Shown here: positions 50,011 through 58,686 of the stretch, one piece after another
How the letters are laid out: every line of letters begins with the position of its first letter
Numbering within the stretch: position 1 is the first letter of the stretch
Assembly (NCBI GenBank): GCA_910575165.1
Contig: CAJTDS010000007.1
Coordinates: 1 to 64,000, forward strand
Direction: 5' to 3'
DNA: 64,000 nt
DNA from: Eggerthellaceae bacterium
GTDB lineage: Bacteria > Actinomycetota > Coriobacteriia > Coriobacteriales > Eggerthellaceae
Program-made: the position numbers and the translations under genes
The notes under the pieces: model-generated
Seen by the model: the letters and a program-made list of their open reading frames with translations, nothing else
What the model was told of the DNA's origin: nothing
Database searches by the model: none

Positions 50011-51036
50011 ATGGTGTCAGTCGATGAAACCGTTGGGGTGCTCATGGTAAACACCGGCTCTCCGGAGGAGCCGACGCCCCGAAGCGTGCGCAAGTACCTT
50101 TCCCGCTTCCTGTCCGATCCCCGCATCTGCCCGATGAACCCGCTTGCGTGGCGGCTCATCCTGCATCTGTGCATCCTTCCCGTCCGCGGCAAGAAGTCCG
50201 CCCGCAAGTACCGGGCCATCTGGACCAGGGAAGGCTCGCCTCTCTCCATCGCCCACGACAAGCTCAACCGGGGCCTTCAGCGGGCCTACGACGAGCAAGG
50301 GGCGGCGGTTGAGGTGCGCACCGCCATGAGCTACTCCGCTCCGTCCATTCCCGACCAGTTGGAAGAGCTACGCTCGTGCGGCTGCACCCGTCTGGTGGTG
50401 CTGCCGCTGTACCCGCAAAGCGCCCATTCCACTACCGGAGCCGTGAAGGACGGCCTGGCCCGTGCCCTGCGCAAGCTGCCGTGGGATGTGGAATGCGACG
50501 TCGTGGAGCAGTATTCCGAAGACGCCGTGTACGCGAAGGCCATCGCCGCGTCCATCCGCAACGCCGGGTTCGGCGAGCAGCCGGGCGACCGCTTGCTGTT
50601 CGCGTTCCACTCCATCCCCTTGGCCGACATCGAGCGCGGCGACACCTACGAGCTGCAGACGGGGGCGACCAGCCTGGCCGTGGCCTGCGAGCTGGGGCTG
50701 GACCGCACGAACTGGACCATCGGCTACCAGTGCCGCTTCGACAAGGGCCGCGAGTGGCTGGGCCCGTTCACCAAGGACGTGCTTGCGCGCTGGGCGGCCA
50801 ACGGGCGGGGGCGCGTGTTCATGGTGTGCCCGAACTTCGCCGTGGACTGCCTGGAGACGCTCTACGACATCGGTTGCGAACTGCAGCCGTACTACGAAGA
50901 CCAGGTGCGGAAGAACGGACGCGACTACGACGCGCAGCCGCTGGTGGCGGTGCCGTGCCTGAATGCAACCAAGGCCCATGTGAGCGTCCTTCAGCATGTG
51001 CTCGCTCCCTATGTGGGCGCGGGTTCGGGCGCCTAG
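50011..51036 (+). CDS. hemH: Ferrochelatase
   Basis: A 341-residue enzyme that inserts Fe2+ into a porphyrin. LMVNTGSPEEPTPRSVRKYL at the start, YPQSAHSTTGAV, the metal-site histidine in FAFHSIP, and the QCRFDKGREWLGPFT block (QSRFG..PWL.P.T in the family) are in order. Whether the substrate is protoporphyrin IX or coproporphyrin III, as in many actinobacteria, cannot be read here. The ATG at 50011 is chosen because AAGGGG precedes it; upstream frame extension overlaps the previous gene. No other haem-biosynthesis genes are adjacent. Confidence 0.9.
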   Translation: MVSVDETVGVLMVNTGSPEEPTPRSVRKYLSRFLSDPRICPMNPLAWRLILHLCILPVRGKKSARKYRAIWTREGSPLSIAHDKLNRGLQRAYDEQGAAVEVRTAMSYSAPSIPDQLEELRSCGCTRLVVLPLYPQSAHSTTGAVKDGLARALRKLPWDVECDVVEQYSEDAVYAKAIAASIRNAGFGEQPGDRLLFAFHSIPLADIERGDTYELQTGATSLAVACELGLDRTNWTIGYQCRFDKGREWLGPFTKDVLARWAANGRGRVFMVCPNFAVDCLETLYDIGCELQPYYEDQVRKNGRDYDAQPLVAVPCLNATKAHVSVLQHVLAPYVGAGSGA

Positions 51037-51063
51037 GCCTCGGCTTTCGAAAGGGGTTTCATC

Positions 51064-52293
51064 ATGACGAAGCTTGTAGAGCGCGAGGACGGTCGCCCTA
51101 CCGTGGTGCTGGGCGTCACGGGATGCATCGCTGCCTACAAGGCATGCGAGCTCGTGCGGCTGCTGCAGAAGGCCGACGTGCGCGTGAAGGTGGTCATGAC
51201 CGAGCATGCGACGCACTTCGTCGACCCTCTGACCTTCCGTGCGCTGACCCACGAGGAGGTAGCCGTGGGGCTGTTCGACGATCCGTGGGACCCCATCCAT
51301 CATATCTCGCTGGCCCAGGAAGCCGACGTGTTCTGCATCGCCCCGTGTACCGGCAACGTGCTGGCGAAGCTGGCCTGCGGTATCGCCGACGACCTGCTGA
51401 CGACCGCGGCCTTGGCGGTGACGTCGCCTCTGGTGATCGCCCCGGCTATGAACGTCCATATGTACGAGCATCCGGCCACCCAGGGCAATCTCGATGTGCT
51501 CGCGGCCCGCGGAGCTTGCATCGTGTCGGCCGACGAGGGGTATCTGGCCTGCGGCGATGTGGGCCGCGGCCGCTTGGCCGAACCTGCCGTCATCGTGGAA
51601 GCGGTGCTCGGGGCCTTGCGCGCCCGCGACGCGCGCCCGCGCGATCTGGAGGGCGTCCGGGTGCTGGTGACGGCGGGGCCTACGGTGGAGCCCATCGACC
51701 CGGTACGCTTCGTGTCGAACCATTCCTCCGGCAAGATGGGCTACGCCCTGGCCCGGGCAGCGCAGCAGCGGGGCGCTGCGGTGACGCTGGTGAGCGGCCC
51801 TGTGGCGCTTGAGCGCCCCCAGGGTGTCTCGTTTCGGGGCGTGGGCAGCGCGTGCGACATGCTCGGCGCCTGCGAGGAGCTGTTCCCCGCAGCCGATATA
51901 GCCGTGTTCGCGGCGGCGGTGGCAGATTACCGTCCCGAGCACGCTGCGCCCCGGAAGCTGAAGAAGGGCCGTGCCGACGACGACCTGGAATGCATCCGGC
52001 TGGTTCCCAACCCCGACATCCTCGCCACCATGGCCGCCTGCAAATCCTCGGGGCAGACGGTAATCGGCTTCGCAGCCGAGACCGAGGACGTAGTGCCCAA
52101 TGCCCGCGAGAAGCTGGCTCGCAAAGGGGCGGATATGATCGTGGCGAACCAGGTGGGGGAGGGGCTTGTCTTCGGTGCCGATACGGACAAAGCGTACCTG
52201 GTGACCTCCTCTTCGGTGGAGGAGCTGCCCGAGATGGCTAAGGACGACCTTGCCCATGCCATCCTGGACGCGTCGGCTGCCCTGCGCGCCTAG
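51064..52293 (+). CDS. coaBC: Phosphopantothenoylcysteine decarboxylase / phosphopantothenate-cysteine ligase
   Basis: A 409-residue bifunctional coenzyme A enzyme. The N-terminal CoaC flavodoxin-like half has the catalytic His in DPIHHISLA, APAMN and the ACGDVGRGRL loop. The CoaB half has TAGPTVEPIDPVRF, NHSSGKMG and NPDIL. The start follows GAAAGGGG with usual spacing. The stop codon overlaps the stop of the convergent LuxR-type gene in the palindrome CTAG (52290-52293). Confidence 0.95.
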   Translation: MTKLVEREDGRPTVVLGVTGCIAAYKACELVRLLQKADVRVKVVMTEHATHFVDPLTFRALTHEEVAVGLFDDPWDPIHHISLAQEADVFCIAPCTGNVLAKLACGIADDLLTTAALAVTSPLVIAPAMNVHMYEHPATQGNLDVLAARGACIVSADEGYLACGDVGRGRLAEPAVIVEAVLGALRARDARPRDLEGVRVLVTAGPTVEPIDPVRFVSNHSSGKMGYALARAAQQRGAAVTLVSGPVALERPQGVSFRGVGSACDMLGACEELFPAADIAVFAAAVADYRPEHAAPRKLKKGRADDDLECIRLVPNPDILATMAACKSSGQTVIGFAAETEDVVPNAREKLARKGADMIVANQVGEGLVFGADTDKAYLVTSSSVEELPEMAKDDLAHAILDASAALRA

Positions 52294-53834
52294 TCCTTGG
52301 CGCTTCTTCCCGCCTTCCTGTTCTCCGTGCTGCGGGATTCCAACAAGTCGATCAGCTCGCGCTTCTTGTGCACGCCCAGCTTGCGGTAGATGCTCTTCGA
52401 ATGGGAGCGCACCGTGTCCAGCGAGATGCACAGCGTTTCCGCGATGTGCGGCAGCGTGTAGCCTTTGGTCATGAGCGCAGCCACCTCCTCCTCGCGCTGT
52501 GTGAGGTGGAAGCGGGTTGCGAGTACGCACAGAGTCGCTTCGATGCTCGCCGGCTCGGCACGGGGGGCATCAGGCGGCCGGGGCGCATCCTGCTCGCCGG
52601 ATGCGCCGCTTCGGCGGGACTGACGAAGCGCCACGGCTATGGCTGCGATTACCAAGGTGAACGTGACCGCAGTGACGGCGAACACCGCAAGCGAGCTCGG
52701 CTGCAGGGTGGGGTCCCGGGGTAGCAGCAGTCCGACTCCGGCAGTGATCGCCACGGGTACCGAGAGCAGTCCCAGGGTGCAGCCGGCGAAGTAGGGAAGC
52801 GCCGGTATGCCCTCGTCGTAGGCGCTTTCCGCGATGACGATCCAGCAGAATAGCATGAAGCACTCCCTGGTGGCTCGCAGGAAGCTTGCGGCGAAAACCG
52901 GATCGTCGTGACGAAACGCGATGAAGCACAAAAGCCCGCTGAATATGACGAGCATGAAGAAGGGCCATAGGTCGCGCACGCTTCGGCGCAGGGCGAAGAT
53001 CCACAGGCAGCAGAACGCGAACACTACGATGAGCAGCACGGGCCAGTAGAGCTTGTAGGAGGAGCTGAGCAAGCGTTCGGTGGTGGGGACGAGCACCTGG
53101 GTGATGAAGCTTGCCAGCGTGCACAGACCGAGCAGGAAGATCATGCTCCAGGGGATGCGCTGGCGAACACCCGCGCCAGGCTTGCTTGCGGGCTTGCGCG
53201 GCGAACCCTCGCGATCGGTTTCCATAGCCATGAGGTAGCAGGCGTAGGTGAGCGGGTAGGATAGCAGGGATGCCACGGCTATGGCCTGGGCAGGCATGAA
53301 TGAGAACATCCAGGTTGCGATGCCGTAGAGAGCGAAGGCCAGCGACAGCCCGAAGCAGGAGCGAACCGGATCGATACTGCAGAAGTGCACGCCTAGCGCC
53401 ACGACGCAGAAGCCGCTGGCGGCTCCGTGGATTACGCTGCCGATGAACACGAGCGGCGGCAGCGACGAGATGATGAGGGCCGTGGCAACTGTTCCGCCGG
53501 CGGCTGCCACTCCGATCAAGCGCACAAATGCGTGCTCCGAGTAGTCGATTTTCCGGTCGGCCGCTATGATGGCTGCCATGACCAACGCCTGCACGACGTA
53601 GGCGGTAAACGGTATGGCGCCGTCGGCAAGCCCCGGACCGTTGCGGAACATGGTCCAGGCACCTATACGGAACGAGGCGAGCGCGAAGGCCGCCAGGAAG
53701 GGCAACGAGGCTACCTTGGCGAGGGCTCCTATGGGTTTTCTCTCCGAAGCTACCAGGGGCATGGCTGCGTTTCCTACTTCCTGCTCTGTCGCTGCTTTGC
53801 ACGGGCGGTCCACGGCGCTCGGCGTGCCCTCCAT
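52290..53834 (-). CDS. Membrane-bound LuxR-type transcriptional regulator
   Basis: A 514-residue protein with about twelve hydrophobic segments and a C-terminal LuxR helix-turn-helix (FHLTQREEEVAALMTKGYT, then CISLDTVRSHSKSIYRKLGV). The N-terminal ~35 residues before the first membrane helix are hydrophilic. The ATG at 53834 has AGGGA close by; an alternative ATG at 53762, with AGGAAG/TAGGAA upstream, would shorten it by 24 residues. It is divergent from the Tat-exported reductase gene, with direct repeats between them, which suggests that it controls that gene. Confidence 0.86.
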   Translation of the reverse strand: MEGTPSAVDRPCKAATEQEVGNAAMPLVASERKPIGALAKVASLPFLAAFALASFRIGAWTMFRNGPGLADGAIPFTAYVVQALVMAAIIAADRKIDYSEHAFVRLIGVAAAGGTVATALIISSLPPLVFIGSVIHGAASGFCVVALGVHFCSIDPVRSCFGLSLAFALYGIATWMFSFMPAQAIAVASLLSYPLTYACYLMAMETDREGSPRKPASKPGAGVRQRIPWSMIFLLGLCTLASFITQVLVPTTERLLSSSYKLYWPVLLIVVFAFCCLWIFALRRSVRDLWPFFMLVIFSGLLCFIAFRHDDPVFAASFLRATRECFMLFCWIVIAESAYDEGIPALPYFAGCTLGLLSVPVAITAGVGLLLPRDPTLQPSSLAVFAVTAVTFTLVIAAIAVALRQSRRSGASGEQDAPRPPDAPRAEPASIEATLCVLATRFHLTQREEEVAALMTKGYTLPHIAETLCISLDTVRSHSKSIYRKLGVHKKRELIDLLESRSTENRKAGRSAKD

Positions 53835-53866
53835 TGAATCCCTGCGCTGGTTTGCCCGCATCGCAT

Positions 53867-53918
53867 CAATGATGTGATTCGCTCCGTCCCGCCCTCGTTT
53901 TCCCCGCAATGATGTGAT
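53867..53918. promoter_or_regulatory. Direct repeats CAATGATGTGAT in the divergent region
   Basis: CAATGATGTGAT occurs at 53867-53878 and again at 53907-53918, exactly 40 bp apart (close to four helical turns). They lie between the LuxR-type gene and the exported reductase and are good candidates for tandem binding sites of that regulator. Confidence 0.5.
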
Positions 53919-54014
53919 GCGGGGGCAACGCATCTCCCCATACCATAGCAGAAGCCGCCCACGGGAAGGGGCGGGTTGCCAACAAGATGCCTTCGGGCAG
54001 AGGAGGGGAGAGCT

Positions 54015-56300
54015 ATGGAGCTATCGCGTCGTGATTTTCTCGGAGCCGCGGCGTTTACCGCCGCCGGCTTCGGATCGCTGGCCGTGGCTGGCGGACTGGC
54101 GGGCTGCGCCGCGCCCAAGCAGGATGCGCCCAAGCAGGATGCGCCGAAAGGAGACGAGCCTAAGGCGGCCGACGACGGCGTCGAGGCGGGTGCTGCCGAG
54201 CCGGCGCCGGCGGCGGGGGAGGGGCTGAACCCCCAGAGCGACTACACCGCCTGCACCACCGACTTCAAGCCGCTGTTCGAGCCGCTGACCATGGGCGGCG
54301 TGACGCTGAAGAACCGCATCGTGAAGAGCCCTGCCGGATCCGACACCTGGGCGCCCGAAGGGGATGCGCTCAACGACAACTTCCTGGACTACTACGAGAA
54401 CTTCGCCAAGGGCGGCGCGTCGTTGGTGTTCGTGGAGAGCTCCATCGGCAAGCTCATGGGATTCAAGCCCCTGGAGCAGACCGCTTCCGGCTGGCTCGTG
54501 TCCGACATGACGAAGATTCCCGACCTCATGGCGCCTGTGTGCGAGCGCATCCACAAGCACGATTCGCTGGCGGGCTTCCAGCTGGGCATGGGCATGCTCA
54601 ACGAGGAGACCACGGTCATCACCGACATGACGCCCGAGAACATCCAGTGGCTCAAGGATACCATCGTGGAGCTGGCCGTGCAGCTGAAGGCCGCCGGCTT
54701 CGACGTGATGGAGCTGCACTGCGCCGCCACCCAGATCCTGAAGTACTTCATGATGGCGCGCGTCAACAAGCGCGAGGACGAGTACGGTGCGCAGAACCTG
54801 GAGAACCGAACCCGCTTCCTTTGCGAGGTCATCGCGGGCATCAAGGAGGCCTGCGGCCAGGACTACCCGGTGCAGGTGCTCATTGACGCGGTGGAGGAGA
54901 ACGACGCCGCCCTGGGCAACAACGACGGGTTCCTCACCCTGGAGGAGTCCGTCGCCAACGCCCAGATGCTGGAGAAGGCCGGCGCCGACTCCTTCTACCT
55001 GCGCGTGTCGGTCCCCGGACGCCACATCGCCCAGTTCGCGCCCGACCTTATGTTCTCGGGCTATCGGTCCGAGGGCATGACCGGCTTCGGCACCCGGGCC
55101 GACTTCTCCCAGCATTTCGGCGGTATCGTCGACGGCGAGCACTCCGGTGCGGGCATGCTCATCTCGGCATGCGAGGCCTACAAGAAGGGCTTGTCGAAGG
55201 CGAGCGTGTCGGCGGCCGGCTACATGGACCCGCGTACCGCCCCCGACCTCATCGTGGGCGCTGTGGCCGACGGCAAGGTGGACTACCTCATGATCACGCG
55301 CCCGCTGACCGTGGACCCGGAGATGCCCAACAAGCTGGCTGCCGGCAAGCGTGACGAGATCGCCCCGTGCTGCCGGTGCCTGCACTGCCACTCCAAGGGC
55401 GGTCCGGCCGAGTACGCCAACGACGGCACCGAGTACTGCCGCGTGAACGCCGTCACCCAGCGCGCCTACACCGAGGATATCCCGGAAGGCTACGAGCTGC
55501 TCCCCGCCGAGACCAAGAAGAAGGTCATGGTGGTGGGCGGCGGTCCTGCCGGCATGGAGGCGGCCCGCATCGCAGCCCTGCGCGGCCACGATGTCACCCT
55601 CTACGAGAAGAGCTCGTCTTTGGGCGGCCTGGTCAACACCGCCCATGCGTTCAAGGGCGACCACGAGCGCTTGGGAGATCTGGTGGACTACCTGGCGCAT
55701 CAGCAGGACGTGTGCGGGGTTTCGGTGGTGACCGGCACCGAGGTGACCGCCGAGACCGTGAAGACCGAATCGCCCGACGTGGTGCTGGTGGCCACGGGAG
55801 GCAAACGCGAGACGAAGCTTTCGGGCGCGGGCCCGGTGAAGGTGGCCGGTATCGCCGACGTGGCCGGCGCCGACCTGGGCCAGCGCGTGGTCATCTGCGG
55901 CGCCGGGCTGCAGGCGGTGGACATCGCGCTGTACCTCTTGGCCCAGGGCAAGAAGGTGCAGCTGGTGCACGACCAGCCCAAGGAGCTCATCGACAAGGAG
56001 CAGTCCATGTGGGTGCGCGCCTTCGTCATCCCGCACCTGTACGCCCAAGGCGTCAAGATCTGGAACAACGCCCAGGTAGGCAAGGTGACCGACGAGGGGC
56101 TTTCCATCACCATCGCCACCGGCGAGCAGAAGGTGCTCGCCTGCGACACCGTGCTGGAATGCTACGACATGGTGCCGAACACCGAGCTGGCCGATGCCAT
56201 CGGCTCTGCGGCCGAGGTGAAGTGCATCGGCGACTGCGAGGCCCCCTGCGACATCGCCATGGCCATCAAGGCCGGCCACTTGGCGGCGAGGGCCATCTAG
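54015..56300 (+). CDS. Tat-exported lipoprotein old-yellow-enzyme-type reductase
   Basis: A 761-residue protein. Tat motif SRRDFLG at residues 4-10 and a lipobox-like LAGC (Cys31) suggest export and lipid anchoring. A linker with repeated KQDAP units follows. Residues ~85-440 are an FMN TIM barrel (PLTMGGVTLKNRIVKSP, ELHCAATQILKYFM, NKREDEYGAQNLENRTRF). Cysteines 452/453, 455, 458 and 475 probably bind a 4Fe-4S cluster. Residues ~502-761 are an FAD/NAD(P)H-type domain (VMVVGGGPAGMEAARIA). This is the 2,4-dienoyl-CoA reductase/BaiCD layout, but exported. The ATG at 54015 follows AGGAGGGGAG. The substrate is unknown. Confidence 0.88.
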   Translation: MELSRRDFLGAAAFTAAGFGSLAVAGGLAGCAAPKQDAPKQDAPKGDEPKAADDGVEAGAAEPAPAAGEGLNPQSDYTACTTDFKPLFEPLTMGGVTLKNRIVKSPAGSDTWAPEGDALNDNFLDYYENFAKGGASLVFVESSIGKLMGFKPLEQTASGWLVSDMTKIPDLMAPVCERIHKHDSLAGFQLGMGMLNEETTVITDMTPENIQWLKDTIVELAVQLKAAGFDVMELHCAATQILKYFMMARVNKREDEYGAQNLENRTRFLCEVIAGIKEACGQDYPVQVLIDAVEENDAALGNNDGFLTLEESVANAQMLEKAGADSFYLRVSVPGRHIAQFAPDLMFSGYRSEGMTGFGTRADFSQHFGGIVDGEHSGAGMLISACEAYKKGLSKASVSAAGYMDPRTAPDLIVGAVADGKVDYLMITRPLTVDPEMPNKLAAGKRDEIAPCCRCLHCHSKGGPAEYANDGTEYCRVNAVTQRAYTEDIPEGYELLPAETKKKVMVVGGGPAGMEAARIAALRGHDVTLYEKSSSLGGLVNTAHAFKGDHERLGDLVDYLAHQQDVCGVSVVTGTEVTAETVKTESPDVVLVATGGKRETKLSGAGPVKVAGIADVAGADLGQRVVICGAGLQAVDIALYLLAQGKKVQLVHDQPKELIDKEQSMWVRAFVIPHLYAQGVKIWNNAQVGKVTDEGLSITIATGEQKVLACDTVLECYDMVPNTELADAIGSAAEVKCIGDCEAPCDIAMAIKAGHLAARAI
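54111..54140 (+). repeat. 15-bp tandem repeat in the lipoprotein linker
   Basis: GCGCCCAAGCAGGAT occurs twice in tandem (54111-54125, 54126-54140), with a diverged third unit at 54141-54155. It encodes the APKQD repeat just after the lipid-anchoring cysteine and could change length by slippage without a frameshift. Confidence 0.6.
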
Positions 56301-56328
56301 CCGAGCGTTTCTCCAGGCAGGCTCCGTA

Positions 56329-56376
56329 AAGCAGGCCGCTCCGGCGTCGCAAGGCGCACGGGGCGGCCTGCTTTTC
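56329..56376 (+). terminator. Intrinsic terminator of the exported reductase
   Basis: AAGCAGGCCGC (56329-56339) and GCGGCCTGCTT (56363-56373) form an 11-bp perfect stem with a 23-nt loop, followed by TT and a C-rich tail. A stop for the reductase transcript before the NlpC/P60 gene is likely. Confidence 0.75.
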
Positions 56377-56588
56377 CATTGTTGAGGGGACAGCATTTCG
56401 ATGGAGGGGCCGTGAACGTGATGCGTAGGGTTTCGGTAGGTAATCGGGAGGGAAGGTGGTTTATCCGGCGCCATTCGGTGAAAACGGCCCCTGTACGTAA
56501 CGTCTCCATAACAGCTCGGTAGCATCGCGGTTGCTTTTGCTCGTTTGCCAGTGAAAGACAACCGCTTACCGATTGCGAGGAGGCCGCT

Positions 56589-57335
56589 TTGCAGACCAAC
56601 GAACTTCGGCACCGTCGATTGCGTTCTGGGCTTATCGCCCTTGCGCTTGCCCTGTCCGCCCTGATCTTTCTGATCGCATCGCCCCGGATGGCCTTTGCAG
56701 CCGATGAAGAGTCGGGCGCGGCGGTGCCGGGAGCCAACGGGTCCTACGGCACTTCGAGCCTTTTCGCCGACGAAGGGGCCCACGAGGCCGCCAGGGAGCA
56801 TCGCCGCTCCAGCGCCAGCGGCAACGCGCAGCTGCTGGGCGCCATCCTGGGCGAGATCGCCAAGAGCTCCGATACCGTCTACGAGCAGCAGGCCGAGGCC
56901 GCCCAGGAGCAGCGCGAGCAGCAGCGGCTGGAGGAGGAGGCGCGAGTTGCAGCCGAGGAGGCTGCGCGCGAGGAGAACGTGCGCGCCTCGGTGGCCGACA
57001 TTGCCCTGGGGCTCCTGGGCGTTCCCTACGTGAGCGGCGGCACCACCCCGGCAGGCTTCGATTGCTCGGGGCTGGTGCGCTACTGCGTGTTGCAGGCGTG
57101 CGGCTGGGAGCTGCCCCGCACCGCCGCCGGTCAGTCCGCCATGGGCCACAGCGTCTCGTTCTCAGAGCTGCAGCCGGGCGATTTGCTGTTCTGGGGCGGC
57201 GCCGGCGGGGCGTGGCATGTGGCCATCTCCCTGGGCGGCGACTCCTACGTCCATGCGCCGGCGCCCGGCCAGTCGGTGAGCGTGGGCACCTTCCAGTATT
57301 TCACGCCCAGCTTCGCCCGCCGGTTGAGCTTCTAG
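56589..57335 (+). CDS. Secreted NlpC/P60-family peptidoglycan hydrolase
   Basis: A 248-residue secreted cell-wall endopeptidase. A Sec signal peptide (hydrophobic 14-33, ending MAFAA) is followed by a helical, Glu/Gln/Ala-rich coiled-coil region (~95-135) and a C-terminal NlpC/P60 domain with catalytic Cys in FDCSGLV, His in WHVAIS and the third polar residue region YVHAPAP. It probably cleaves peptide bonds in peptidoglycan during growth or division. The start is TTG at 56589, with GAGGAGG 7 nt upstream. No ATG gives a better fit to the signal peptide. Confidence 0.88.
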   Translation: MQTNELRHRRLRSGLIALALALSALIFLIASPRMAFAADEESGAAVPGANGSYGTSSLFADEGAHEAAREHRRSSASGNAQLLGAILGEIAKSSDTVYEQQAEAAQEQREQQRLEEEARVAAEEAAREENVRASVADIALGLLGVPYVSGGTTPAGFDCSGLVRYCVLQACGWELPRTAAGQSAMGHSVSFSELQPGDLLFWGGAGGAWHVAISLGGDSYVHAPAPGQSVSVGTFQYFTPSFARRLSF

Positions 57336-57351
57336 GGATTCGCTAGAAGCT
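57327..57351. terminator. Hairpin shared by the convergent NlpC/P60 gene and pta
   Basis: AGCTTCTAG (57327-57335) and CTAGAAGCT (57343-57351) form a 9-bp perfect stem with a 7-nt loop. The left arm includes the stop codon of the NlpC/P60 gene, and the right arm lies 8 bp from the pta stop. There is no T-tract, so it is a weak or Rho-assisted terminator at best. Confidence 0.5.
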
Positions 57352-57358
57352 GCGCTGA

Positions 57359-58369
57359 CTAGCTCCCGTCAGCCGAGCGCTTCTTGTTCTGTGCCTGCAC
57401 GGCCGTGATGGCCGCCACGCCGTAGATGTCGTCGGCCGAGCAGCCGCGGGACAGATCGTTTACCGGCGAGGCGATGCCCTGGGTGATGGGGCCGTAGGCT
57501 TCGGCCTTGGCCAGGCGCTGCACCAGCTTGTACCCGATGTTGCCCGCGTCCAGGTCGGGGAAGACGAGCACGTTGGCCTTGCCGGCGACGGGGGAGCCGG
57601 GCGCCTTCGACGCGCCCACTTCGGGGATGATGGCTGCGTCGAGCTGTAGCTCTCCGTCCAGAAGCACGCCCGGAGCCAGCTCGCGGGCCAGCGCCGTGGC
57701 CTCCACCACCTTGTTGGCGTCGTCGTTTCTCGCCGAGCCGAAGGTGGAATGGGCGAGCATCGCCACTCGCGGCTCGGTGCCGATGAGCGCCTTCCAGGAT
57801 CGGGCGGACATGGCGGCGATATGGGCGAGCTTCTCGGCGTCGGGCTGCACCTCCAGGCCGCAGTCGCTGAACAGGAAGGTGCCGCTCTCCCCCAGATCGC
57901 AGTCGGGCACCACCATGATGAAGAACGAGCTCACCAGCTTGACGCCAGGTGCGGTCTTGAGGATCTGCAGGCTGGGGCGCAGCACGTCCCCGGTAGAGTG
58001 GCAGGCGCCGGCCACCATGCCGTCGGCCAGGCCGTCCTTCACCAGCATGACCCCGAAGTAAAGCGGGTCGGCCACGGTCTCGTAGGCCTTCTCGGCCGTC
58101 ATGCCCTTGGCCCGGCGCAGCTCGAAGAGTTCCTCGGCGAAGCGCTCGCGAAGCTCGGAGGTTGCCGGGTCCATAAGCCTCGCGCCCGCAAGGTTTCGGG
58201 AGCTTGCCGTCATGGCGTCGACATCTCCCAGGACGATCAGGTCGGCAATCCCGTCGGCCAGTATCCGCTCCGCCGCCTGCAGGGTCCGGGGGTCGTCGCC
58301 CTCTGCGAGCACGATGGTCTGCCTGTCGGCTTTGGCGAGGTCTATCATGGAGTTGAGGAAGCTGCCCAC
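57359..58369 (-). CDS. pta: Phosphate acetyltransferase
   Basis: A 336-residue short-form Pta that converts acetyl-CoA and phosphate to acetyl phosphate for ATP production. The N-terminal IVLAEGDDPRTLQAAERIL, the middle DGMVAGACHSTGDVLRPSLQ and the C-terminal VFPDLDAGNIGYKLVQRL are typical. A longer frame with a TTG start exists, but the GTG at 58369 has AAAGGAG 7 nt upstream and begins with VGSFLNSMIDLAK, so it is chosen. ackA is not beside it. It is divergent from the formate/nitrite channel gene, consistent with fermentative metabolism. Confidence 0.94.
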   Translation of the reverse strand: MGSFLNSMIDLAKADRQTIVLAEGDDPRTLQAAERILADGIADLIVLGDVDAMTASSRNLAGARLMDPATSELRERFAEELFELRRAKGMTAEKAYETVADPLYFGVMLVKDGLADGMVAGACHSTGDVLRPSLQILKTAPGVKLVSSFFIMVVPDCDLGESGTFLFSDCGLEVQPDAEKLAHIAAMSARSWKALIGTEPRVAMLAHSTFGSARNDDANKVVEATALARELAPGVLLDGELQLDAAIIPEVGASKAPGSPVAGKANVLVFPDLDAGNIGYKLVQRLAKAEAYGPITQGIASPVNDLSRGCSADDIYGVAAITAVQAQNKKRSADGS

Positions 58370-58686
58370 GGTCGGTCTCCTTTCGTTCTCCGGCAATGCC
58401 GTCGGAGCATGTCGTCACAATTCCTTCATAATAACCGAGGGAGGCCGCCTGGGGGCGGAGAAGTCCATAAACGGTCTGTGGTCTGGGATGATGGGTGAAA
58501 CCGAACAGGCGATCGCTTTGAATGCCATAAATATATGCTCTGCGCTTATATATATTTGAAACTCTGTTTTTTGCCATCGATTGTAGTTATGTCCTAGGGA
58601 ATGGGCTGCCGAGGGGGCGCGGCGCGGGCATTTTCGATACCATGAGCAGTCATGCAAAGGAGCGGACTGGAAAGGATGGGCTGCCG
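58370..58686. promoter_or_regulatory. Divergent pta-FNT channel region with AT-rich inverted repeat
   Basis: An AT-rich core at 58528-58560 holds AAATATAT (58529-58536) and ATATATTT (58550-58557) as an inverted repeat. The 23-bp sequence 58528-58550 recurs with 18 identical positions at 63928-63950. This region should carry both promoters. No gene was seen in it. Confidence 0.45.

Noticed and set aside
56381-56588. Possible c-di-AMP riboswitch before the NlpC/P60 gene
   Set aside because: Such switches often precede wall hydrolases in actinobacteria, but the conserved ydaO sequence blocks were not found here.
54021-57149. Long minus-strand open frame (1042 codons)
   Set aside because: It is antisense to the exported reductase and NlpC/P60 genes, which have clear motifs and ribosome sites; the antisense product is His/Gly/Val-rich without a domain.
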